Below are positions 11,252 to 22,960 of a stretch of 64,000 nt of DNA, in pieces. How positions within the stretch are numbered: position 1 is the first letter of the stretch; each line of letters opens with the position of its first letter. The notes below the pieces were generated by a model. The model searched no databases and had not been told where the DNA came from. It was given only the letters and a program-made list of their open reading frames with translations. The position numbers and the translations under genes are program-made. This DNA is from Sesamum alatum (Eukaryota; Streptophyta; Magnoliopsida; Lamiales; Pedaliaceae), in assembly GCA_034509735.1 (NCBI GenBank), contig JACGWO010000001.1:31189966-31253965 (forward strand), in the 5' to 3' direction.

Positions 11252-11869
11252 TCACCCATTGGCCTCAAACATCTTACTCAGATGGTGAGTATGGGCAACT
11301 TGCGACATGGGCTTAGCAAGTGGGTCTGCTATGTTTTCTGCAGAGCTGACTCGGTCCAACGGAACGTCACTCCTGCTATCCATCTCTCTAAGTAGATGGT
11401 AGCGTCTAAGAATATGCTTGGATCGTGATGAGATCTCGGTTCCTTTGCTAGCACTATCGCCCCGTTTGTTATCATAAAAGATAGTTACAGGCTTAGCAAT
11501 GCTAGGTACTACATCCAACCCTTGGATGTAGCTCATCCACCAAACCACTCCTTAGCAACTTCCAAAGCCGCTATGTATTCAAAACTCTATGGTGGAGTTC
11601 GCCGTGGTAGCCTACTTGGAACTCTTCCAAGTAACCACGCCACCATTTAGTCTAAATACAAAACCAAACTGAGACTTGGCATCATCGTCATCGACTGGAA
11701 GCTAGCGTCGCTATAGCCTTCCAGTATCAACTCTCCACCGCCATAGATCAAGAACATGTCCTTAGTCCTTTTCAGGTACTTTAGGATAGTCTTGACTGCA
11801 CTCCAGTGTGCCTCCCCGGCACACGACTGATATCGGCTAGTTACGCTCAAAGCGAAAGCCACATCAGGT
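11252..11869 (-). pseudogene. Copia RNase H domain of A1, frameshifted
   Basis: The C-terminal part (11252-11548) shows LGVVPSIA-like, IFYDN, SKHILRRYHLLREM and SSAENIADPLAKPMS motifs of copia RNase H, which removes RNA from the RNA-DNA hybrid. The N-terminal part (11647-11862) has ALSVTSRYQSCAGEAHW and ILEGYSDASFQS. The central piece, with the TEAEY-type motif in relatives, lies at about 11549-11646 but is out of frame and altered. At least two frame breaks. The aspartate of the DN motif is present. Confidence 0.75.
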
Positions 11870-12652
11870 CTAGTGCACTGAACAGCATACTGTAATGCTA
11901 CCTACGGCTGAAGCATAGGGGATGTCCAACATCCTTTTAAGCTCCTCATCAGTCTTAGGAGACTGCTTCTTGGATAACTTAATTCCATGCCTCATAGGAA
12001 GGAATCCTCGTTTTGAGTTCTCCATCTTGAATCTCTTCAAGACTTTCTCAATGTACGAGGACTGGGCCATTCCTAACATCCTTCTAGATCTATCCCTGTA
12101 GATCTTGATGCCAGGGATGTAGGATGCCTCGTCCATATCCTTCATGGAGAATTGCGTTGACAACCAAGCTTTAGTGGTACCCAACATCTTAGCGTCATTC
12201 CCAATGAGCAAGATGTCATCCACGTAAAGCACCAGAAACGCAACTGAGCTCCCACTGATCTTCTTGTATACACAAGGATCGGACTCGTTCTTGGTGAAAT
12301 CATATCCCCGTATGACTTCATCAAAACATATGTTCCAGCTTCGGGAAGCTTGTTTGAGGCCATAGATGGACCTTTGGAGACGGCAGACCTTCTGCTCTTC
12401 TCTAACAGTTGTGAAACCCTCCGGCTGATCCATATAGATCTCTTCCTCTACGAAACCGTTGAGGAAAGCCGTTTTCACGTCCATCTGTCGTATTTCATAG
12501 TCATACCATGCTGCTATGGCAAGCAATATCCGAATGGACTTGGCCATTGCTACGGGCGAGTAAGGTTTCCTCAAAATTGACCCCGGGTCGTTGAGTGTAA
12601 CCTTTCGCCACAAGCCTGGCTTTGAAGGTTGTAACCTCCCCGTCAGCTCCAA
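11870..12652 (-). CDS. Copia reverse transcriptase of A1, main block
   Basis: This open frame of 260 codons holds most of the RT (RVT_2 type). QMDVKTAFLNG contains the first catalytic Asp (about residue 58), followed by EEIYMDQPEGF, SIYGLKQASRSW and LYVDDILLIG with the YVDD box at about residues 143-146, then LKRFKMENSKRGFLPM and QSPKTDEELKRM. The first ~27 codons are out of frame with true RT because of an indel near 12570-12600, so the printed start is not biological; RT continues upstream in 12501-13064. Catalytic residues look intact. The frame breaks near 11880 before RNase H. Confidence 0.8.
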   Translation of the reverse strand: MELTGRLQPSKPGLWRKVTLNDPGSILRKPYSPVAMAKSIRILLAIAAWYDYEIRQMDVKTAFLNGFVEEEIYMDQPEGFTTVREEQKVCRLQRSIYGLKQASRSWNICFDEVIRGYDFTKNESDPCVYKKISGSSVAFLVLYVDDILLIGNDAKMLGTTKAWLSTQFSMKDMDEASYIPGIKIYRDRSRRMLGMAQSSYIEKVLKRFKMENSKRGFLPMRHGIKLSKKQSPKTDEELKRMLDIPYASAVGSITVCCSVH

Positions 12653-13064
12653 GCTTACGTTTGTAGACCCATTTACACCCTACGGGTTTAACCCCTTTGG
12701 GTGGATCTACTAGGGTCCAAACCTTGTTTGTACCCATCGAGTCCATCTCGGATTTCATGGCCTCAAGCCACTTGTCCGAATCGATATCCGACATCGCTTC
12801 TCCGTATGTCTTTGGATTATTATCCAACTGACCGGTCAGGCCCAGAAATCCATACCAATCAGGTGCATGGGATACTCTGGCCGACCTACGGAGGACTGGA
12901 ACAATATCAGTGGGAACCACTGGCTCAGATGTCACTGCCGCCTCATGGGGTACCTCACTTGATTCCTCAAGGAGTACCTCATCGCGTCGACTATCCGATG
13001 GAAAACCTTTTTCCAAGAACACAGCGTTTCGCGAGACAAAAAACCTTTTGCTCGGAGGGATCAT
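12501..13064 (-). CDS. INT-RT linker and N-terminal RT of A1
   Basis: In order: FFVSRNAVFLEKGFPSD (end of the integrase C-terminal region), a low-complexity linker, RRSARVSHAPDWYGFLG, then the RT start with KVWTLVDPPKGVKPVGCKW, VYKRKLGADGEV and FKARLVAKGYTQRPGV. It overlaps the main RT frame at 12501-12652 because one indel shifts the reading. In an intact element it would be one polyprotein with its neighbours. Confidence 0.75.
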   Translation of the reverse strand: MIPPSKRFFVSRNAVFLEKGFPSDSRRDEVLLEESSEVPHEAAVTSEPVVPTDIVPVLRRSARVSHAPDWYGFLGLTGQLDNNPKTYGEAMSDIDSDKWLEAMKSEMDSMGTNKVWTLVDPPKGVKPVGCKWVYKRKLGADGEVTTFKARLVAKGYTQRPGVNFEETLLARSNGQVHSDIACHSSMV

Positions 13065-13901
13065 AGAAATAATACCCCACAGTTTCTTTCGGATAGCCGA
13101 TGAACCTGCATAAACTAGACCTCGAGTCCAGTTTATCTCCCACTAATCTCTTAACATATGCGGGGCAACCCCACACTTTCAAGTATTTGTAGGAGGCAGG
13201 CTTGCCATGCCATATCTCATATGGTGTCTGGGATACCTTTTTACATGGCGCCAAGTTCAAATCTTTGGCCGCCGTCTCAAGAGCGTATCCCCAGAAGGAA
13301 AGGGGTAATTCGGTAAAACTCATCATGGATCGGACCATGTCCAACAAGGTCCGATTCCTCCTTTCAGACACGCCATTAAGCTGCGGTGTTCCAGGAGGGG
13401 TCCACTGAGAAAGAATCCCATTCTCTTTTAGATAATCAGTAAACTCACCACTCAAATACTCTCCACCTCGGTCCGACCGAAGGGCTTTGATCTTTCAACC
13501 GGTTTTGGTTCTCTACTTCAAGTCTGTATTCCTTAAACCTTCCAAAGGCTTCAGACTTGTACCTCATCAGGTAAACATAACCATACCGTGAGTGATCATC
13601 AGTAAAGGTTATGAAGTACGAGTACCCACCTCTAGCCTGAGTATTTAGTGGACCACAGACATCTGGATGGATCAAATCCAACAGACCACTGGCTAGCGTA
13701 CTTTGTCTAACAAAGGGTTTCTTGGTCATCTTTCCCTTTAGACAGGATTCGCAGGTCAGTAGGTTGTCCAAATCGTCTATTTCTAGACTCTTTTGAGTCC
13801 ACCAACCTTCTTATCCTATCTTTAGAGATATGACCTAACCTCGCATGCCATAGCTGTGCGTTATTATGATCATCACGTTTTCGTTTGTGTTCTGCAGTCA
13901 T
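12991..13901 (-). pseudogene. Copia integrase of A1, in three frames
   Basis: GAG-pre-integrase zinc region at 13707-13901 has LWHARLGHISKDRIRRL, with both HHCC histidines. 13445-13771 has CESCLKGKMTKKPF (the two Cys) and DVCGPLNTQARGGYSYFITFTDDHSRYG with the first catalytic Asp. 12991-13455 has WTPPGTPQLNGVSERRNRTLL with the catalytic Glu (about residue 31), then FWGYALETA and PYEIWHGKPASY. The stretch expected to hold the second Asp (SDRGGEY in C1 and D1) lies at the 13445-13490 frame break. Integrase joins element cDNA to the target with a 5-bp stagger. The breaks are single-base and may be assembly errors. Confidence 0.8.
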
Positions 13902-14022
13902 AATCCAATTAGACTGTTGAAGTATGTACAGACCGTTGACTAATGTACCAAGAAGATGAGAAATACCATTTTTGATAATGAAAAAACCGTTTTTATTGAT
14001 GGTAAATTCATATCCCTCCTTA

Positions 14023-14300
14023 TCAAGGACCGGGATGAAAAATAATATTTTTAATCATGCTAGGTACATAGAAACAGTCGTTCAGTACAATCCTAACATG
14101 ACTACTAATGGCTAACTCTAGTGATCCTACGGCCTCCGCAGCAACGGGCTTGCCATCGCCTAGCCTCAGGATCATCTCATCCTTGGTTAGCCTTCTGCTT
14201 CTTTGCAGTGCCTGCAAATCATTGCAGATGTGAGCATCACACCCGGTATCCAATACCCATGAAGCAGAATTAGTAATCATATTAACTTCAACCACAAACA
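14023..14300 (-). pseudogene. Copia aspartic protease of A1
   Basis: SWVLDTGCDAHICNDLQ holds the DTG active site (complement at 14242-14250), followed by LRLGDGKPVAAEAVGSLEL and FYVPSMIKNII. This protease matures the polyprotein. The frame is lost after SMIKNII near 14040, so the link to integrase is broken. Confidence 0.75.
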
Positions 14301-15169
14301 CACGTGGGCTGGAGAGGAGTTGTGGGCACTCCCTCTTCCAATGCCCTTTCCCTTGGCAATGCATGCAGACATCATTTGCCTTGGACCGCTGAGAACCACG
14401 AGCCTTCCCTTTCCCTTTGCTCGGTCCAACCGGAAGCAACAGGGACGCCTGTAGCGTGAGCAAGGGCCACAACCGTCTTCCCTTTGCCCTTCTTCCTCTT
14501 CCAGCGTCCGGCCCTCTTGCCATTCGCCTTGGAGGTCGAAGCCTCTCCTATCAATACCGCCGGCGCCGACTTGTGGGTCGTTGCCTCGTATTGGACCAAC
14601 ATGTTGATCAACTCATGAATAGACTTCTCAAGTCCGTTCATGTTATAGTTTACAACAAACGGGTCATAGGATGGAGGAAGCGACTGGAGGATCACGTCAA
14701 TGTACGTGTCATTGTTAAGCCCAGCTTTAAGTTCCTCGAGTTTCTCCACTAGGGAGAGCATCTTGACCCCATATGACTTTGTACAGACGCTCCTTCAGCA
14801 AGCTTGGTGCCAAAGAATGCTTTTGTGGCGGCATATCTAATATGCCTATCCAGAACCGCATAAACCTCGTTCATGCGGAGCATTATGGTGGAGACGTTGT
14901 CCAGCCTCTCATACTGCTTCTGGATGTCGTTAGACATCGAAGCCAGTATGATACTGCATACTTTCCAGTTGTCCTCATGCCATTTCTTGAACGTCAAACA
15001 TTCTTCAGGCGTGGACCCCTCCGGTAAGTCGCTCGGTGGCGGCTCGTCCAAGACGTAGCCTTTGTTCTCGAAACCGAGGACAATCCTCAGGTTTTCTCAG
15101 CCAGTCCGAGTAGTTCGTTCCGTTGAATTTGTTAGTCTCAAGAATCATGGTTAACGGGTTCTTAGACAT
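14300..15169 (-). pseudogene. Copia GAG of A1, three frame segments
   Basis: Translation starts at ATG 15169 (MSKNP...ETNKFNGTNYSDWLR). An indel near 15090 shifts frame. The reading resumes in 14749-15051 (DEPPPSDLPEGSTPEE, IILASMSNDIQKQYERLDNV, AFFGTKLAEGASVQ) and 14372-14761 (DVILQSLPPSYDPFVVNYNMN). The zinc knuckle CMHCQGKGHWKREC at about 14322-14366 is complete (CCHC). GAG forms the particle that packages element RNA. A complete knuckle separates this copy from family B. Confidence 0.8.
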
Positions 15170-17021
15170 ATCTACATTAATGAAAATGTAAAGCAGAAAT
15201 TAGCAGATGATGGTAATATTATTGTTCAAGTTGAAGACTTGGTCTTTTAGTCTTTAACCCTCCCACTATTTATACGAAAGTCCGCCACTCTCAAGCGGAG
15301 TTTCGGGAAACCATTTCCTAGTGGGCTTGGGATCCACAAGCGTAATCTCCATGCCCCGCTTTTACGATTCACATGAAGAAGACCTTGTGGGAGATATCCA
15401 ATATCATTCTCATCCAATGAGATTCCCAAGATATTTTGCCTCACCTATTCACATGGTCCCAAGGACTCCAAGCGAACCATGTTACTCAGTGTTGGGCCCG
15501 ACCCATCAACCAAATCATGCCTCGAACTGTCGCCCCCCACGACTCATGAGACAGGGAAACAGCGAGCGCAGTCTTTTTGTTCACAACAATAGTGCAGCTT
15601 TCCCCTAGTCCAAGTGTGCCACGACTCGTGAGACCACACTTGGGTAGTGGTAGCTTCCTCACCACATTGCTGTGGATGGAAGGATCGGACAGACCAAAAT
15701 ACCATTTTGATCCAAGTCCGTTCTGGGCCTAATATTTAATTTTGTCCAACCAAATGAGAGTTTAAGTGTGACCGAGACCTCATCACATTATGGTGTTTTA
15801 GCATGCATAAATATCCAATATTTAAAAGTGATAAATAAAAAACGTCGCATGCATAAAACATAGCATACCCCTGTTAGGATGATTACAAGCCCAACCTATG
15901 CGATCACTGAGCCTGCAGTGAGTCTATGGTCTGTCTAGGGTGGTCCTAAATTATTACAATAATAATAAACCCATTGTCATTCCAATGGGCCTTGAAATGC
16001 TTCTTGTTTCACGCCTTGATGCTCCTCCTTGGGGTCTCCGACTCCAATTGCTTGTTAAAATTGAAACCTCACCAATCCTATCTACTCTCATTACAACTGA
16101 AAGTAATACATCGGTAATAAAGAAAACAAGCCTTAACATCATGAAGTTGAAAATACGGGAGATGATAGTCCCAAAAACAAGAGGCACGCAGGCCCCACCC
16201 AACAGGAAATAAATAAACATTCATTCATCCATACACAATGTCTAGGGCTTTGTGATCATCCCATGTTGATTCCATCAACTCACATATAACATAATTATTC
16301 CAAATAATCATTCAATAAAACCAATGGATATTCCAAATATCCAAGTGATGTCCAACATCACAAAAGCATCAACATATAAATAATATGCAAAATTCAAATT
16401 TCAAATTTAATGGACATTTTACACAATGCATCCAATTCATGTATTAATCCCAAATTAATTAAGCAAAATTAATCCAAGGAATAATCCAATTATTCCAAAA
16501 TCAAAAATGCAAAATTAATATATTTTCAGAAATATTGTGCAGAAAATACAGAAAATCGAATTTTCCGAAAAAAGTCAAAAAACGGTACAAAACGGCCCAG
16601 CCGTTGTGTTGGCCGGCCGCCCGCGAGCACAGGGCAGCGTGCGCGCGGCGCAGGCAGCGCTCTGTGCCGCGCGCTGGCAGCGGCCGGCTACACACAGCGC
16701 GTGCGCCTGTGCGCAGCATCCGCGCGCGCTGGCCGAAGCCCAACGCGCGCAGGCGTCCGCCTGCGCGCGGCCGCTCCCGACCGATCCCAATTTTTTTTTT
16801 TTTTCAAAATTGTTTAATCACAATAACATTAATATTATTCTGAAAATAAGCATGTAATTTTAGATCCAATCTAACAAAATTAAGCATTCCAAAAGTCCAT
16901 TAAATCCAAACAATTGAATCATCATATTATTCATATATTTATGTAATCTAACATGCCAATAAAGCCATTTAAAAGCAATTAGATCATGCCAAACACATAG
17001 ATCTATGCCCCTTACATCGAA
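15170..17021 (-). other. A1 5' leader, untranslated
   Basis: About 1.85 kb between primer-binding site and gag ATG. No frame resembles a protein. Two CACGA-N-TCGTG motifs lie at 15537-15551 and 15619-15633. A GC-rich block lies at 16607-16790 in otherwise AT-rich sequence, followed by a T run at 16790-16803. Leaders of this length are unusual for plant copia elements and may hold packaging and translation signals. Confidence 0.7.
16607..16790 (-). repeat. GC-rich hairpin array in A1 leader
   Basis: CG and GCGCGC runs dominate. A perfect 10-bp inverted repeat GCGCGCAGGC / GCCTGCGCGC with a 4-nt loop lies at 16745-16768. Equivalent hairpins occur in the leaders of C1, B3 and D1. The Ala/Arg-rich frames here are composition artefacts. 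Confidence 0.7.
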
Positions 17022-17037
17022 CCGGGCTCTGATACCA
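17022..17037 (-). other. Primer-binding site of A1
   Basis: The complement reads TGGTATCAGAGCCCGG, 2 nt inside the 5' LTR. This is the usual plant copia site for the 3' end of initiator-Met tRNA, which primes minus-strand synthesis. Confidence 0.9.
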
Positions 17038-17039
17038 CT

Positions 17040-19269
17040 TGAAGGACAAGCGGATCCGCCCGGGAGCGCGAGCGGAAGCGAGGAAGCGAGAAATTGCGTA
17101 AATTTAAATCAAATTCAAAATACGCGAATCCCAAGGGGTGTACCCTTGGGTGCTCAACCGGGCGTTCGATGTAGGATGTGTAAATATTAAAACATATATT
17201 TAAACACATAGGGCATAGATATATAAATGAAATCAATCAAAAAGCGTAATAAACCGTTACCTTTGATTGTTTAGCATATGGTCCCGGCTACTAGCGTTGT
17301 TCCTTCTCCGGAATGCTCACGAAATCCAAACGTATGGATTCTCCAAAGGTGATCCACATCACACCGGAAGAAAACACACGTTCTTCTTGCTAGAAAAGAA
17401 CGGGTTTAGGAAGGAATCGGTTTAAGAGAAGAACACTATGAATTAGTGTTCTCTTAAACTTACTTTGTTCTTCTTCTTGATTCAAAATCAAGTGAAGAAC
17501 ACAAGTGTAAGAGAGGGAGGGAGCACGAAAATTGAGAGAGAGGAGAGGATTTTTGTCTTCTCTTTTTCCTAGAAAAAGATGAATAATGAATCACTTATGC
17601 TTGGTGTTGTATATTTTAATATATATACATAATTAATGTGATTATTGGAATGTGTCTAGGTTCATCCAATGATGTCTAGATTCATTCCAATCAATCACCA
17701 TTAATTCTTCAATCAAGCCTACCAAAGTTTATGGTATGATCAAATCATACCAAAAGGGAAGAGCTTGATTGGAGTTGATTTGTCTCTTTCCAAAAGAAAC
17801 AAGTCAACATACCACCTAGCATGAAACATGGTTGATTTTGCTTCCTCCAAGGGAGCATGTCGGCCATGTTTAATTAAGGGAAGAAGTCCAACTTCTTCCT
17901 ATTCCAAATTAGAAATTATTTCTCCTCTCGGGTATAATTTAACGGACCGGGTTTTATCGTAATCCAATTACGACGAACCCAATATTAAATCCAATTTAAT
18001 GTCCACTTAAATTATTCCCGTTGATCTTTTATCCAATTAAAAGATCCAACGTCTCAATATCTCAACTTTCCATATTGAATCGAAAATCCAATTTACCGAT
18101 TAAATGAAAGGCCCGATACAATATCGGCCCGTCCATCTAATGGACTTTCCCTTAAGTAATCCAATTACTTATTTTATCCTTCGAGATTGACTCCAAGTCG
18201 ATCTCTCAACCTCCTCGGTGATTTGTGTGTGACCCTTTAGGTTCACCCTCAGCTAAACTTAGGCCCGTGTCCCACAAGGGCCCGTAACCATGGGTGGCCG
18301 TCTAGCAACGGTCCATGGCACTAGAGACTAGGTGAATTGGCGTGAACATTTAGGCGCCGATTCCGTACGGGTACGATCCTTCCGTCTACCGTCTCCCGGC
18401 CTTAGTCTAGGTTATGGAATTGGGCGTCGGTTCCCATCCTTTACTAGGTATCTATGCTTAATACTCGAGACCACGTATGCTTCATTGCGTCGACACAGGA
18501 AACCATTCCCTGTTCGACCAACCACTGTGGCCACAGCTTTAAACAGCATGAACGTGTCTCCGAGTGCATAGGAGATACCTCTGTCACATACTGACAGGGG
18601 ACGGATCCTCTTCTTGGAATCCACCGTCCTCGCTACACATTCCGACTGCACTGGACAAGGCTTATAATGATCATCTTACAGAATGATCACCTCTCGCCAG
18701 ATCCAAGATACAGCCGTCCTGTGCACGTAACTGCCATGATTCCTCAAGTCTGAGGATTACTCCCGTACTCTCGGAACCGGGGAAATCCAATCATACCGAC
18801 CAAGCCTCCAAGGCTTTCATATGATGATCCCCGCGAGTCAGTCCAGTCGGCTCGACCCCAGTCGACCAACCCATCAAGATCGTGTAGGCGTCCCACGCCT
18901 GTCGCCGATGAAACACGGCACTCATCCAATGAACACGACTCTTGACGCAAGTCTCAATAGGACTCTCGATGCCCTGTCTCAAGGTCCTCGACTTGGAACG
19001 TTTCAGACCCAACTCTTAATCAGTTGGTTTACTGACCACCATCCAATGCGTGGCCCAACTGCACGAGTTGTTATCCATGGTCTGTGGGCTTTGTTGCGAT
19101 ATAAGTTAAACACCGTTTTAACAAATGTAAGATGAGCGCAACAAAGAAGGTACCATTGGTGACAAATACTCATCTTATTCATCACATAATAATATTACAT
19201 TTACATCAAGTTGTCAGATAGGTTACAAATCGCCAAACCTATTGGCTTTCTGGTCACCTATTTCTAACA
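17040..19269 (-). repeat. A1 5' LTR (2230 bp)
   Basis: Pair of 8994-11227. The right end reads CTATTTCTAACA with one extra T relative to the sister copy. It abuts family B leader sequence at 19270 (CCATGGAGAAGAAG), equivalent to about 2069 in B1. Confidence 0.9.
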
Positions 19270-19734
19270 CCATGGAGAAGAAGCCCAGTGTAGGCCCACG
19301 ATGGAGAGCCCAAGAAGATAAAGAGAACTTACAAGGCCCATTGCATGTAATGGGTTATTAAAACTTGTAATAGCATAGGGCCTACCCTTAGATTGACCAT
19401 AGATCCACTGCGGGCTCAGTGGGTCGCATAGGTTTGGGCTTGTGATCATCCTACAGGGGCGTGCTAGGCTTTATTTTGCAGGCGATGCGTATTATATGCT
19501 TATGATTATTCTATATGCTTTATGTATGGTTACATTCACGCTTAGAATATTTCTGCCATAACGCATGCAATGCAATACTTAATATATGTGATGAGGTCTC
19601 GTTCTATCAAAACTCTCACTTGGTTAAACCAAGTTAAATATAGACCCTTAATAAATGGACTAGGACTCTGGGAGTCTGTCCAAGCCTTCCATCCATGGCA
19701 AAAGTGAGGAAGATCTTTTAGGTCGATAGCGTGG

Positions 19735-19829
19735 TCTCACGAGTCGTGGCACGACTATCATGCTTAAAAGAAGCTGCACTTTGTCATGAACGATGAGTAG
19801 ACTGCTGTTACCTGTCTCACGAGTCGTGG
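19735..19829 (+). other. Leader motif pair of B2
   Basis: TCTCACGAGTCGTGG at 19735-19749 and again at 19815-19829, the same 80-bp spacing as B1. Both copies here have the full interrupted palindrome. Confidence 0.5.
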
Positions 19830-19886
19830 AGGTAGAGTGAGTCTATGAATCGGTTGATTGGGTCGGGTCTAACGCCGAATAACGTG

Positions 19887-21847
19887 TTAAAGAAATCGGT
19901 GGATCGTCCCGGGAATTGCGCGAATGCGGAAGCGCGATAAAAATAAACATACAAAAAATAAAGCATGCTTTTAATTTAAAAGAACACGCTCAAGGGGTGT
20001 GCCCTTGAGGTTCCCGGGCGTTCGGTATATCTCATGATCATAAAGCATGTAAAGAAGTCATGGAGGCCATAGAGTTGAAAATTAAAGAGGGACGAAAAAA
20101 GTAAAACGAGACCTACCCGTTGTCGTTTTCGTCTTCAACGGCTACTCGCGTTGTTCCCCGTTTTGCACCGAGATCTCGTTCTTGAGACCCTCCAAATTGT
20201 GACACACGATCCACCCACGTATCTTGCACGTCGTGCTAGCAACGAACAAGTGTATAATTTTTGGAGTGGACGAATCAATAACATGTTATCAATTAACGGT
20301 ATTGGTTCGTCTAAGTTCTAATGTTCCAAGAACAAAAAGAACTAAGAAAAAATATTTTCTTCTTGGAGAGAGAGAGAGGGGTGGACGAGAGATATGGAGA
20401 GGGGAGAGTGTGTGTTGTGTGTGTTTTCAAGAATCATCATCCTACAATTGTTGGAAGCTAGAGGTTTATATAGAGGAGGAGTTTAATCCTCTTTAAACTC
20501 CAACTACTCTAATTTGACTAGGATTTTGACCTAGTCAAAGTCCTAGTCAAACTAGTGTTTGACCTAGTCAAACGAATCCTAGCCTTCCATCTCCCCTTTC
20601 CATCTCAACCGTTGATTTTAATTTAATGGAATATTTAAATCCCATTAAATATTCCAAAAGGCTAAAAGAATAAATATAATATAATAAATAAATATTATTA
20701 TTTATTCTAAGCCCATTAAATCAACCCTTTAATAAATCCTATTTATTAATTTAATTCCCTTTATCAAATAGAAGAAATTAATTTCTCCAAGAAAATATAG
20801 GACCCGATTAAATCTAATTTAATCATTCCTTTACTCCAATATTTAATTCCAAATTAAATACTAAGTGTGTGTGGATAGTGTGTGACTCTTTAGGTTCACC
20901 ATTCAGCTAGACTTGGTCGGATTCCTAGAATCCGCTCGTTACCATGGGTGGCCATCTAGCAACGGTCCATGGCACTAGAGACTAGGTGAAATATTCGGGG
21001 ATGAACATTTAGGCTCTAACAGTACGCTTGTCCTTCTGTCTTCGGTCTCATCACATTTTGGACCTAAGTGTCGGTCTGTCCTTACTAAACGCCGCAAGGG
21101 AGACCTTTCCCTTCTGTTCAGTTACTGTGGCCACAGATTTCAGGGACAAGACACAGAGCATACATGAGACTCAACAGTCAATACCTTTTGACAGGAGAAA
21201 ATCCTTTCTTGGAAACTACTGTCACTTTTTACACCCGAGCTGCACTAGACATGGCTTATGACTACTCAAGAGTATTTTGGCAATCTCTCACCATATCTAA
21301 GATACAGACCTGATGCACAGGTAAACTCAGCAGTTCCTCAAGTCAAAGGACTTGGCCTGTACCGTTGGAACCGGGAATACACGTCATACCTTGCTGACCA
21401 TACTCAAGGTCCTCCGTAAGACGGTTCCCGCGAGTCACCTCAGTCAGCTGCTTCCTAGCATGCTGACCCACTAACACTGCTTAGACGACCTTCGTCACCC
21501 GTCAATGAAATACGACAGCAGATGCTTAGTGCAAGTCTCAAAGGGAATCCCGGTACCCATTTTCGGGATTCCTTGACTTGGAGATTTCCGGACTGATTCG
21601 GCGAGACTGATTTCATGGACCTACCTCCAAGCGTAGTCCCAGTCCCCGAAATCGTTTCTCTCAGTCCGTGGGCTTTGTTTGCATAGTGAACAGAAATGTA
21701 AATGCAGATAAGTGAACGTAAACAAAGTATTGCCATATGAATTTTCACTTCTTCATTCATAAATGTTTTATCAAATACCAAAGAATTGTCCAGACATAGG
21801 TTACATATTCCTGCCAAAATTGGGTTACATGGTCACCTATTCTAACA
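19887..21847 (-). mobile_element. C2: solo LTR of family C in B2
   Basis: 1961 bp with no internal region. The 5-bp duplication ACGTG flanks it (19882-19886 and 21848-21852), and the flanks join to give the uninterrupted sequence seen in B1 near 2682-2706. The left terminal dinucleotide is TT instead of TG (a mutated end). It resembles the C1 LTR (26641-28647) inverted, with a TATA box on the minus strand at 20466-20473 and a TTGAC cluster at 20513-20572. Solo LTRs arise by recombination between the two LTRs of one element. Confidence 0.9.
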
Positions 21848-22152
21848 ACGTGATTCGCTTGGAGTCCTCGGGATCACGTGAAAGAGTGAGGCAATTATCT
21901 TGGGAATCTCGTGGAACGAGAATGGTATGGAATACCTCCCACGGGTTCTTTTCCCATGCGAATCGTAAAAAGCGGGGTACGGGGGAGATCGCTGTGGATC
22001 CTGAGCCCATTAGGAAAGAATTTCCCGAAAACAACGTTTGAGAGTGCCGTGTTTTCGTAGAAATAGTGGGAGAGGTTTAAGGACTAAAGACCGAGACTTA
22101 ACCAAAATATTACTTCATTCTGCTTATTATTTTTTGTTTTATATATTTGTGA

Positions 22153-22960
22153 ATGTCTAAGGATCCACCAAACACATTACTAAGAGGCTTATTAAAAGGG
22201 AACCAATTACACGGATTGACTGCGAAATCTTAAGATGGTCTTAGATTTCTAGAACCTTAACTCACATACCGGAATGAGGACGTTCCTCAGCCCTTGCCGG
22301 AGGGGTCGACAACTAAGGTAACGCTTGGCGTTCAAAAGTTAAAGGATGACCACCGGCAAGTAAGATATAATGATGTTGGCTCAAACTATGCTTCGTTTGC
22401 ATCATGTCTATATGGTCCTGGACCAGCATGTGGGGTAAAATGCAACGAAGGCATGTTTGGAGCTAAGATCACGGAAGGGATGTCGGTACAAAGAACATGG
22501 AGTGATGATGCAATCCCTAGTGGACAAGCTCAAAAGACCTCCACGTCAGTCTTGAAAAAGAGACGTACATTGACATGATCCTTCAGTCTCTTCCTCCCTC
22601 CTACGAACCATTAATTATCAACATGAATGAGCTTAGAAAAGATCTTCGTAGGTTGGTAATTATGTTGGTCTAGTACGAAGTAACGATTGCAAAATCTGCG
22701 CCGTCGGTACTAGTAGGAGAGGCTTCAACCTCCATAGCGAAAGACAAAGGTGCCAGACGCCAAAAGAGGAAGAAGGGTAAGGTGACATCAACTATTAAGC
22801 ACTTCAAGTGTTGTTCCTTTACAACACAAGGTGGAGGTAAAGGAAGAGCAAAAGGTTCAAGCAGTCAAGTTCATAGATTTCTAAGAACGTAAGCATTCAC
22901 TGTCGTAAAAGAGGGCCATTGGAAAGGGGAGTATCCTAAACCTCTCTCCAATGTAGGTAA
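22153..22960 (+). pseudogene. Eroded copia gag of B2
   Basis: It starts ATG 22153 (MSKDPPNTLL...) and follows B1 closely, including LPEGSTTKVTLGVQ and GAKITEGMSVQ. The zinc knuckle at 22892-22937 has the same loss of first and last Cys, and an extra A inside it shifts frame further. It is not translatable as GAG. Shared lesions with B1 and B3 show one decayed ancestor. Confidence 0.7.

Larger units (their letters stand above)
8994..19269 (-). mobile_element. A1: full-length family A Ty1/copia retrotransposon
   Basis: The element is 10,276 bp. In minus-strand order: 5' LTR 17040-19269, primer-binding site 17022-17037, long leader with GC-rich hairpins, gag from ATG 15169, protease, integrase, RT, RNase H, purine tract (complement at 11228-11242) and 3' LTR 8994-11227. 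PR-INT-RT-RH order is diagnostic of Ty1/copia. RT motifs suggest the TAR/Angela/Tork side of the tree; this is tentative. Coding frames are broken by several indels. The flanks do not match as a target duplication: TAGAT on the left, inside an RT fragment, and CCATG on the right, inside the B2 leader. This points to recombination between two family A copies. Confidence 0.9.

Noticed and set aside
20224..20496. Small frames in LTR U5/R parts as host genes
   Set aside because: They fall inside solo LTR C2 and recur in homologous LTRs with frame changes; no domain is recognisable.
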